Source: Streptomyces liliifuscus (GTDB lineage Bacteria; Actinomycetota; Actinomycetes; Streptomycetales; Streptomycetaceae). From it: a stretch of 64,000 nt of DNA. The notes beneath the pieces are model-generated. The model was given only the letters and a program-made list of their open reading frames with translations, was not told where the DNA came from and searched no databases. A program made the translations under genes and the position numbers. The stretch lies in the NCBI RefSeq assembly GCF_016598615.1, contig NZ_CP066831.1, forward strand, positions 10,416,001 to 10,480,000, in the 5' to 3' direction. Each line of letters opens with the position of its first letter. Positions within the stretch are counted from its first letter, which is position 1. This document shows positions 55,206-62,516 of this stretch, one piece after another.

Positions 55206-56264
55206 TCAGCAGGCCGAGTTGGTCTGGGTCAACAGGCCGAGGCGATAGGGGAGTTGGGAGTAGGTGCCGCCGGCCGAGGGGTTCAGGCCCTGGTAGAGGA
55301 ACTGCAGGCGGCAGGGGTTGATCGTCATGGTCTGGTCGTTGCCGGCGCGCACGAGTTCGCCGTGGTTGATGTCCTTGGTCCACGCGCCGGAGGGGAACGT
55401 CACGTTGGTGGAGCGGGCGAACGGATTGGCCTCGGTGGCCGCCGGCGGCTGCCACTGACCGGTGAGTCCCTGGGCCGTGAAGGAGCGCTAGTACCGCCTG
55501 CCGTCGCTGCCGATGGCCTCCCACAGCAGCAGATAGGTGCCGGTGCCCTGTACGCGGTAGACGGCGCCGCCCTCGAACAGGGCGAACTTGGCGTCCTGGA
55601 GCACAAGTCGGGTGTTGCGGAAGCCGCCCGGGAACTCGCCGACGGTGGTCTCGGAGCGGTACACGTGACCGTTGTCGTCCGCGGAGAACAGGTAGCACAT
55701 GGCGCTGTCGCAGATGTTCCAGTAGTCGAGCGTGCCCGACGGGGCGGCGTTCTGGAACGTCCTGGGCGCCGACCAGCTCTGCGGGTTGCCGGGGTCCGTG
55801 CTGGTGGAGTACGAGGGCGGGCCGGTCTGGTAGACGAGGTACCACAGGTTCTTCGGCGCGAAGTAGAACACCTGCGGGGCGGCCCGGTAGCCGGTGCCGA
55901 TGTTGGGGTTGGTGTCGAGGTAGGTGAGCGGGGCCGCCGAAGCCCCGGACCAGTCGGTGAAGCTCGTGTAGGCCAGGCTCCAGGACCCGGCCGTGTTCGC
56001 GGTCGTCATGAAGACGTGCCACTTGCCGTTCGCCTGGACCACCGTGGGGTCCTTGACGGAGACGACGGGGTGGCTCGCGTCGGGCCTGGGCGAGATCAGC
56101 TGGCCGCTGGACGACCACCGGAAGCTGCTCGGAAGTTGCGCCGCGACCGCCGATTCCTTCGGAGGCGGAGCGGAGTACGACCGCGTGGGAACGGCGAGCA
56201 GCGACATCGCCAGGCCCAGCAGGAAGACCATGGCCGCGCGGCGGGCGTGGTGGGCGTGGTGCAT
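55206..56264 (-). pseudogene. GH62 alpha-L-arabinofuranosidase interrupted by an in-frame amber codon
   Basis: A signal peptide (MVFLLGLAMSLLAVPTRSYS) is followed by a GH62 five-bladed propeller: SSFRWSSSGQL, VSVKDPTVVQANGKWHVF (catalytic base Asp), NICDSAMCYLFSADDNGHVY and FALFEGGAVYRV (acid Glu region). At 55488-55490, directly after GSDGRRY, the codon is TAG. The same frame then continues for 93 sense codons (RSFTAQGLTGQWQPPAATEA to a final TNSAC) and stops at TGA 55206. No frameshift is needed. The site probably held Trp or Phe originally; TGG to TAG is a single change. A truncated product would lose the last blade and part of the fold. Alternatives are sequencing error or suppression. 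The start is uncertain (ATG 56264). Confidence 0.85.
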
Positions 56265-56798
56265 GTGGTGATGGCGCGGGCGTAGACCGTGCAAGGGTGC
56301 GGACCTGCGGGCTCCCAGGGGAGGTCTGGGCTCGCCGCACGAACACCAGGTGCGCTCTTTGTCCGGAACTGTGGCGTGTGGGGAGAGCCTTGCCGGTACG
56401 GGTGATGCGGGTGCTGTCGTGCCTGGTTCGTGGGCCTTGGATGCTGGAGGCCTCGTCAGGAGCGTCAATACCTCTCGCATCATTCGGTTCCGGGAGCGCA
56501 GCTTTCGTTGCCGTTCTGTGGGGCCGTCGGAGCCCGGTCCCGCCTCGGGATCCACCTCCGTGTCACGTCCCCTCGGGCCGGGGAACGCGAGTCGTGATCA
56601 AGTCGAAACATGGTGAACTGGTGAAGGATTGACGGGAGTTGTGAAAGGTGACAAGAATTCGGATCACTTCACTCCGCTGTGTCTGAAGCGAGTGAAGGGG
56701 CGCGAGTGACTCGGTCGCGCACGCCTTCGTTGCGTCCGCCCGCGTCGGTCACGCGTGCTCAGCCACCTCCCACACATTTCGATCCACAGAGGCTCATC
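56265..56798. other. Long intergenic region, no gene supported
   Basis: These 534 nt separate the divergent GH62 and LAETG genes. Open frames here lack coding character and ribosome sites. A possible -35 (TTGACG at 56629-56634) for the LAETG gene has no convincing -10 at the right distance. The stretch 56590-56670 is lower in GC than its surroundings, as expected of a promoter region. Confidence 0.4.
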
Positions 56799-57710
56799 TT
56801 GTCGCGTTCGCAACAACCCAGGATTCCGGCTGCCCTCGCAGCGTCCGCATTCCTCGCAGTCGCCGCCGTGCCCGTGTTCGGGGCAGGCGTCGCAAGCGCC
56901 ACGCCCGGCGGGACGTGCCAGTCGGCCACCGTCCAGTACCGCATCGTCGGCGCCGACGGAGGTGTCGTGGGCGCGGACTGGACCTCGCAGGGCGGTTTCC
57001 GTTCCTGGGACACCGTCCCCGGACCCGTCGAGGTCCGGCTGGCCCCCGGACAGAAGGTCGCGGACGGCTGCAAGTACCCCGTCTCCCTTGCCGAATACAC
57101 CACCGAGGGACCGAACTGGGCGACCTCCGGTCGCCAGACCATGGTGGACAAGGCCACCGTCTACCTCACCGCCGCGGACGTGGCCGGCGACGACGACGCG
57201 AAGCGGACCTGGCAGAAGCTGGCCGTGAAGCTGCCCGACTGCTACGGCCAGATCGACCTGTACGGCGACGACATCGCCTACGACGGCAAGACCGGGGAGG
57301 GCCATGGCCCCGCCCCCTACCAGCCCGACGGCGTCACCACTCCCTACCACCTCATAGCGGCGTGGAACGGCGGCGAGAAGGCGTGCGCCGACGCCCCGTC
57401 GGACTCGCCCAGCCCGACCCCGACACCGTCGGAGCCGACCCCGTCGACTCCCGCGGGCAGCACCCCGCCCGCGGAGGAGACGACGCCGCCGACCACCCCC
57501 AAGCCCTCCGCGACGCCTCCCACGACACCGGACGTACCGCCGCTGTCGTCGAAGCCGCCCACCACCCCCGAGCCGTCGCCCAGCGACAGCACGCCGCCGC
57601 TGGCGGAGACGGGTGCCGGCGCGCCGGTCGGCCTGATCGCCGGTGGCGCCGCCGTGGTGATCGCCCTGGGCGCCGGTGCGGTGTTCGCGGCCCGCTCGCG
57701 TCGCTCGTGA
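56799..57710 (+). CDS. Sortase-anchored cell-wall protein (LAETG)
   Basis: A 303-residue exported protein. The rare TTG start at 56799 is supported by AGAGG at correct spacing and the usual MSRSQ opening. A signal peptide (AALAASAFLAVAAVPVFGAG to ASA) is followed by a beta-rich domain of about 170 residues with Cys pairs, then a Pro/Ser/Thr-rich stalk (about 210-265, repeats such as PTPTPSEPTP) likely O-mannosylated, and a sorting signal LAETG with membrane helix and RSRRS tail. LAxTG is the class E sortase motif of Streptomyces. Its role may be surface structure or adhesion. Confidence 0.88.
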   Translation: MSRSQQPRIPAALAASAFLAVAAVPVFGAGVASATPGGTCQSATVQYRIVGADGGVVGADWTSQGGFRSWDTVPGPVEVRLAPGQKVADGCKYPVSLAEYTTEGPNWATSGRQTMVDKATVYLTAADVAGDDDAKRTWQKLAVKLPDCYGQIDLYGDDIAYDGKTGEGHGPAPYQPDGVTTPYHLIAAWNGGEKACADAPSDSPSPTPTPSEPTPSTPAGSTPPAEETTPPTTPKPSATPPTTPDVPPLSSKPPTTPEPSPSDSTPPLAETGAGAPVGLIAGGAAVVIALGAGAVFAARSRRS

Positions 57711-57754
57711 CGGACGTGCACGGGACCGTCCTCGTGCCGTAGCGCACACCTACG

Positions 57755-57802
57755 GCTCCGCCTCCCGGCCGGCACCATCCGTGTCCGGCCGGGAGGCGGA
57801 GC
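57755..57802. terminator. Perfect 18-bp hairpin between LAETG and esterase genes
   Basis: The arm 57755-57772 (GCTCCGCCTCCCGGCCGG) pairs without mismatch with 57785-57802 around a 12-nt loop. It sits between convergent gene ends and is the strongest stem in the window. It almost certainly terminates both transcripts. Confidence 0.85.
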
Positions 57803-57827
57803 TGTTGCCCGAGGGGTCACGTCACGT

Positions 57828-59318
57828 TCAGGGGGCGATGCCCACGCCACTGATCCGGCTCCAGGACTTCTCCTGGGCGGAGCTCATGGCGGGCCAACGC
57901 AGCCCGCCCGGGCGGGGGTTGACCCGTGTGGCGTACGAACGGGGGTAGAAACCCGGGTCGTGGAAACAGCCGGTGCCGTACTTCTTGTCGAACGCACCGC
58001 AGGACGCGGCGAGCGACGTCGGCGTCGGCTTCTTTCCAGTGCGTACCCAAGTGGCCAGAGCGGAGATCGAGTTGGCGTACTCGGAATTGCTCAGCCCACT
58101 GTGCTCGCTCTCCCGGGTGAAGGACTGCACGAGCCTCTTCTCCCGGTGCGCGCCCCGAAGGCTGTCGCGATAGGCCGCCTCGTGCTCGACGAATGCCGTC
58201 GGATCGTCGACGGCGTGGAGAGTGAGCACGGGAATCGAGACCTTGCCCGTGAGGTCACTGTCGTACGACAGATCCCGAACGGCGGTCGGATCCGCGGAGA
58301 ACCGTTCGACACCCGCGTTGAGCGCCTTGTCGTCGTGGGACCCGGAATAGCGAACTCCCTTGTTGCTGAAGGGATTGCGCCCGCCGAGCCGGTTGTGCAC
58401 GATGTCGCGGAACGTGAACGTAGCGAAGCGCAGATGCGATTCCAGGGTGCGCTCCGGAATGCCCGTGACCGCGAGGATGTCGTCCAGATTGCGCTGCTGC
58501 GGAGCGGTCCGCTGCTCGGCGGGGGAGGCGAATCCCGTGCATTCCTCCAGGCGGGCGCGCAGCCCCGCGCTCGTCATGGTCGAGGTCGCGCGCAGCCCCT
58601 CCCACAGCGGGTACTGGGGCTCGGTGGGACGAGGGTGGTTCTGGCAGTAGTACTGGTAGACCACCCGCAGGTCCACGCGGTAGTCGTAGCCGCGTGAGCC
58701 GCCACCGAGCACTCCGTTGGTGAGCAGGGCGCCGTCGTAGGGGCCGTTCTTCTTCGCGCCGTACGTCTCCACGACCTTCGCGGCGACGTTGCCGCCCCAG
58801 GACTGACCGTGCACGTATGTGCGCTTCGGCCTGTCGAACTCCTCGACGAACAGGCGGCGCAGATTCTCCGTGTCGGCGGCGGCCATCCGCGTTCCGTAAC
58901 CACCGCGGCGATATGACGAACCGGCCCACGCATAGCCTTCGTCCACCATCACCGACCAGCGTTCCAGATCGCCGATGCTGCGGTCCGGGTCGGATTCCGC
59001 GCCGAGGTCGGGGCCTCCGTGCGCGTGCATCACGAGCGAACCGTTCCATTCCTTCGGGACGGCGATCGCGTAATAGGCGCCGTTGGAATCCTGCCCCGTG
59101 TAACAAGTGGCCTTTCCGGTCAGAGTGGTCGGGCACTCCACGGAAGCAGGCCCGCCCGCGGTTGAGGAGGGGGCGGAGACGGCCGACGTCGGTCCGGCGA
59201 GTGTGCCGACGAGAATTCCCGCGAGGCCCGCGGCCATCGCGGCACGGCGGCGTCGAAGTCCTTTGGCCCCGTTGTGGATGTCACGGATACCCGACGTTCC
59301 GAATCTCGGCCGGTCCAT
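57828..59318 (-). CDS. Secreted alpha/beta hydrolase
   Basis: A 496-residue exported enzyme. The signal peptide contains twin arginines (RRRRAAMAAGLAGILVGTLAG). The catalytic Ser is in YVHGQSWGGNVAAK, the Asp probably in LTLHAVDDPTAF and the His in SEHSGLSNSEY. Conserved Cys residues in the N-terminal part (VECPTTLTGKATCYTG) and late in the chain (ASCGAFDKKYGTGCFHDPGF) suggest disulfides. The ATG at 59318 follows AGGAGTACGCCC. It may be an esterase or peptidase-like hydrolase; the substrate is not identifiable. Confidence 0.8.
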   Translation of the reverse strand: MDRPRFGTSGIRDIHNGAKGLRRRRAAMAAGLAGILVGTLAGPTSAVSAPSSTAGGPASVECPTTLTGKATCYTGQDSNGAYYAIAVPKEWNGSLVMHAHGGPDLGAESDPDRSIGDLERWSVMVDEGYAWAGSSYRRGGYGTRMAAADTENLRRLFVEEFDRPKRTYVHGQSWGGNVAAKVVETYGAKKNGPYDGALLTNGVLGGGSRGYDYRVDLRVVYQYYCQNHPRPTEPQYPLWEGLRATSTMTSAGLRARLEECTGFASPAEQRTAPQQRNLDDILAVTGIPERTLESHLRFATFTFRDIVHNRLGGRNPFSNKGVRYSGSHDDKALNAGVERFSADPTAVRDLSYDSDLTGKVSIPVLTLHAVDDPTAFVEHEAAYRDSLRGAHREKRLVQSFTRESEHSGLSNSEYANSISALATWVRTGKKPTPTSLAASCGAFDKKYGTGCFHDPGFYPRSYATRVNPRPGGLRWPAMSSAQEKSWSRISGVGIAP

Positions 59319-59490
59319 GGGCGTACTCCTTCTCCTCATCGGCGCACCGTTGCGCGGCGGGGCCGATGCTAAGGAGAGGCAGGCTGAAAACCCATGGCTT
59401 GATCATTTGCGTTCATAGTGTTCATTCGGCGGTGACCGCGGGCTCGCCGGGCCGTCGTGGCTCACCCGCGGTCGGGACCGCCCAACGGGT

Positions 59491-60222
59491 TCAGGAGAGC
59501 CAGTCGGTGTAGCGGGTGGACGCGAGGTGGGCGTCTTTCGGTGCGACGAGGACGTCACCCTTGACGGCGGCGAACATGCCCGCGCTGTCGTCGGTCGTGA
59601 CCGTGCGGCCGTCCGGGTGTGCGGCCAGCGTGATCCGGCCGAGCTCGTCGAGCGGGAACACATCGGGGCCGCCGACATTGTGGATGCCCCGCAGGGGCGG
59701 GCCCGCGGCGACCTCGGCGACCGCGGCGGCGACGTCCTTGGCCGCGATCGGCTGGATCGGTGTGGTGGGCAGACGGACGGTGTCGCCGTCGGTGGTCCAG
59801 GACAGGACCGCGTCGACGAACTCCATGAACTGGGTGGCCCGGACGATCGAGTAGGGGACCGGCCCGGCCCTGAGGACGTCCTCCTGGAGCGCCTTGGCCC
59901 GGTAGTAGTCCAGCTCGGGCACCTGGTCCACACCGACGATCGAGAGGATGACGAAGTGCTGGACGTCGCTCTTCCCCGCTGCCGCGAGGAGGTTGTCCAT
60001 CGAGGTCTGGAAGAACGCCGGGGAGGCCTCGTCGAAGGTCGGGGAGTTCGTCAGGTTGATGACGGTGTCCGCGCCCTCCATGGCCTGTTCCAGGCCCTTG
60101 CCCGTGATGACGTCGACTCCCGTGGACTGGGAGTGGGGCACCGCGTCGTGCCCGGCGGCGTTCAGTTTCGTGACGACCTGCGAACCGATCAGTCCGGTAC
60201 CGCCGATCACTGCGAACTTCAT
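59491..60222 (-). CDS. NmrA-like NAD(P)-binding protein (atypical SDR)
   Basis: A 243-residue Rossmann protein. The nucleotide-binding loop is MKFAVIGGTGLIGSQVV. VINLTNSPTFDEA and YYRAKALQEDVLRAG (a YxxxK-like remnant) follow, with the typical second half RATQFMEFVDAVL. Members act as NAD(P)-dependent quinone or ether reductases or as redox sensors. A short intergenic region separates it from the lipoprotein hydrolase gene on the same strand, so cotranscription is possible. Confidence 0.85.
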   Translation of the reverse strand: MKFAVIGGTGLIGSQVVTKLNAAGHDAVPHSQSTGVDVITGKGLEQAMEGADTVINLTNSPTFDEASPAFFQTSMDNLLAAAGKSDVQHFVILSIVGVDQVPELDYYRAKALQEDVLRAGPVPYSIVRATQFMEFVDAVLSWTTDGDTVRLPTTPIQPIAAKDVAAAVAEVAAGPPLRGIHNVGGPDVFPLDELGRITLAAHPDGRTVTTDDSAGMFAAVKGDVLVAPKDAHLASTRYTDWLS

Positions 60223-60357
60223 GACACGGCCTTTCCGTCTAGGTCCGTCGCTTGGCGTACCAATCGCTCCCGATTCGGGAGGGACCGTACAAACGGTAGA
60301 GGAAGGTTCGCGCGCCCGCTCGGCATCCGGCGAGTGCCGGCAGCCGACCGCGGTGGG

Positions 60358-61392
60358 TCAGCGCAGATGCTTCTCGAAGAAGTCCATCGTCGTCTTCATC
60401 GAGGCCGGCCACTGCGGAGCGAACGTGTGGTGCTCGCCCTTGTACTTCACCAGCTCGACGTCCTTGCCCGCCTTCTCGAACGCGGCGGTGGTCCGCTCCG
60501 ACCAGACGATGGGGCAGCTCTCGTCGGCGGTGCCGTGGTGGATGAGCAGCGGTTCGGTCACCCGGTCGACGTAGGTGATCGGAGCGGCTTCCTTCCAGAA
60601 CTTCGGGTTCTCCTCGGGGGTGCCGTGCGTCTTGTCGATCTCGGCGACGACCGGGTCGCCGTCGCCGCGCTGGAAGTGGTCGATGTTCTCGTTCGGACGT
60701 GAGCTCACGGGGGCGAACACCACGGCGGCGTCGACCAGACCGGGCGCGACCACCAGCGTGTTGTACACGACGCCGCCGCCCATCGACCGCCCCAGCAGAC
60801 CGATCCGCTCGCCGTCGATCTCCGGACGCCCCGACGAGCGCAGCGCCATCACGGCGCCGATGGTGTCCTCGGTGTAGCCGAGGCGCAGATTGACGTCATT
60901 GTCCGGGTCGTCGTCGGAGCCCGCGTGGTTGCGGTAGTCGGTGTGCAGGACGACATAGCCGTTGCGGGCCAGCAGCTCCTGCTCCCGGGCCAGTCCGCGG
61001 CCGCTGGTGTAGACGGCCGGGTCGATGTACCCGTGCGCCAGGACCAGGGCCGGGAAGGGCCCCTTGCCCCTGGGAATGTTCATGATTCCCGAGATCGTCA
61101 GCCCGTTGGCCTCGTACGTGACCGCGTACTGGGTGTAGGCGTCGGTCCGCACGCGTACGTTCCCGAGCTTGAGGTCGGAACCCCGGTGCTCACGCTCGAT
61201 CAGCCCCGGGATCGACACGGGATTGGCCGGAGTCGGGGTGGGGGTGGGCGTCGCGCTGGGGGTCTTGGCGGAAGCCCGGGCCGAGGTCGGCGGACTCGTG
61301 GGTTCGCTGTCGCCGTCGCCGCCCCCGGTGCAGCCGACGGCCGCCACCAGTACCAGCCCCGCGGCACCACAGGCCATGCTCCGAAACCGCAT
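60358..61392 (-). CDS. Alpha/beta hydrolase lipoprotein (prolyl-oligopeptidase-like)
   Basis: A 344-residue lipoprotein. The signal ends in VAAVGC followed by TGGGDGD, and a Thr/Pro-rich linker (SATPTPTPTPANP) tethers the catalytic domain. The nucleophile Ser is in LLGRSMGGGVVYN, the Asp in HHGTADESCP and the His in GEHHTFAPQWP. Such dipeptidyl-peptidase-like or acyl hydrolase domains act outside the membrane on peptides or esters. The linker could be a target of the protein mannosyltransferase. The gene ends 137 nt before the start codon of the NmrA-like gene. Confidence 0.85.
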   Translation of the reverse strand: MRFRSMACGAAGLVLVAAVGCTGGGDGDSEPTSPPTSARASAKTPSATPTPTPTPANPVSIPGLIEREHRGSDLKLGNVRVRTDAYTQYAVTYEANGLTISGIMNIPRGKGPFPALVLAHGYIDPAVYTSGRGLAREQELLARNGYVVLHTDYRNHAGSDDDPDNDVNLRLGYTEDTIGAVMALRSSGRPEIDGERIGLLGRSMGGGVVYNTLVVAPGLVDAAVVFAPVSSRPNENIDHFQRGDGDPVVAEIDKTHGTPEENPKFWKEAAPITYVDRVTEPLLIHHGTADESCPIVWSERTTAAFEKAGKDVELVKYKGEHHTFAPQWPASMKTTMDFFEKHLR

Positions 61393-61515
61393 ACGGCCAG
61401 TATCCCCCGGATCCGACGCCGCGAGGGGTGTCGTACGAGTTCTCGACGGGAGCGGATCGAGTCCGAGCAGGGTTTGGCGGGGCCGCGGGGGAGGGCACGA
61501 CCCGGCCGCCTTCCA

Positions 61516-61827
61516 TCAGCCCGGGACGGCGGCCGCACCACTGGAAGTGACCTGGTTCCCGGTGCCGGAGAAGATGACCCCGGGTTCGGAGGGCGCCTGG
61601 TTCAGGACCCACAGACCGATCAGGGTGGCGAGAGTGAAGACGACCGCGATCAGGACCGCGAGCACGAGCCGGCGACGTCGCTCGCGGCGCACCCAGTCGC
61701 CGCGGGCCGTGCGGTAGGCGTCAGGGGCCGGGTGCACCCCGCCGGCCAGCGCCTCCAGCGCCTCGCGCAGCTCTTGCTCCGTACGGTCCGGCTCGTGTTC
61801 CGTACGGTCCGGAGAGGTGTCGTTCAT
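61516..61827 (-). CDS. Single-pass membrane protein, putative anti-sigma partner
   Basis: A 103-residue protein: an acidic N-terminal segment (TEHEPDRTEQELREALEALA) with a positively charged stretch (DWVRRERRRRLVL), one membrane helix (VLAVLIAVVFTLATLIGLWV) and a short outer tail (SGAAAVPG). ATG 61827 overlaps the ECF sigma stop codon by four nt. Size, topology and coupling fit a small membrane anti-sigma factor or co-regulator of that ECF factor, but no zinc-binding HxxxCxxC motif is present. Confidence 0.75.
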   Translation of the reverse strand: MNDTSPDRTEHEPDRTEQELREALEALAGGVHPAPDAYRTARGDWVRRERRRRLVLAVLIAVVFTLATLIGLWVLNQAPSEPGVIFSGTGNQVTSSGAAAVPG

Positions 61828-62516
61828 CGCCGGGCCTCCATCGCCTGGGTCAGGGCGGCGATGCCGCGTGCGGTGTGTGTCTTGACCGATCCGCAGGAGA
61901 TGCCCATCGCGGCGGCTATCTCGCTCTCCTTGAGGCCGAGCCAGTGGCGCAGCACGAGCGCTTCGCGCTGCCGGGCGGGCAGTTGCTGAAGCGCGTCGAT
62001 GAGTACGCGCTGGTCGTCGTGGAGCAGCGCGGTGCTCTCCGCGGAGGCCACGACATCGCTCGGCGGGTTCTCGACGTGCTTGCGCGCGACCTGGAGGTGG
62101 CGTATCCGCATCCGGGTCAGATTGCAGACGGTGGACCGCAAGTAGGCCTCCGCGGCCTCGGCGTCCCGCAGCCGGCGCCACTTCCGGTAGATCTGGTAGT
62201 ACGCCTCGGCCACGACGTTCTCCGGGTCGTCGGCGCCGAGCAGCACGGCCAGGCGCAGCATCGAGGAGTAGTGCACCTCGAAGAGCCGGGCCAGAGCGGC
62301 TTCCCGCTCCAGGTCGACGGGGTCGCCGACCGCGGGGGAGAGGGTCGTCTCCCCGGGCGCCCCTTCGCGTACGCCGTCGGGGCGGGACTCCTCGTCGAGG
62401 CCGGGGCGGTCCGCGACCGGCGGCAGGGCAGTCGCCGCGCGCGGGACGCGTGGCTCGGGGACGGCGGCCGGAACAGCCCGCGCCACCGTCGAGCGGGTGT
62501 GTTGTCTGCGTCTCAC
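61824..62516 (-). CDS. ECF-type RNA polymerase sigma factor (SigE group)
   Basis: A 230-residue sigma-70 group IV factor. Region 2 covers LARLFEVHYSSMLRLAVLLG and AEAYYQIYRKWRRLRD; region 4 has LPARQREALVLRHWLGLKE and the helix-turn-helix EIAAAMGISCGSVKTHTARG. A Pro/Arg-rich leader of about 55 residues precedes it. GTG 62516 overlaps the symporter stop by four nt (GTGA) and is followed by the membrane protein with ATGA overlap. The trio is translationally coupled, suggesting regulation linked to transport. Confidence 0.85.
   Translation of the reverse strand: MRRRQHTRSTVARAVPAAVPEPRVPRAATALPPVADRPGLDEESRPDGVREGAPGETTLSPAVGDPVDLEREAALARLFEVHYSSMLRLAVLLGADDPENVVAEAYYQIYRKWRRLRDAEAAEAYLRSTVCNLTRMRIRHLQVARKHVENPPSDVVASAESTALLHDDQRVLIDALQQLPARQREALVLRHWLGLKESEIAAAMGISCGSVKTHTARGIAALTQAMEARR

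Noticed and set aside
55057..56346. 429-codon frame overlapping the GH62 gene as an independent gene
   Set aside because: Arg/Pro-rich off-frame translation of the GH62 sequence; the interrupted frame carries the family motifs.
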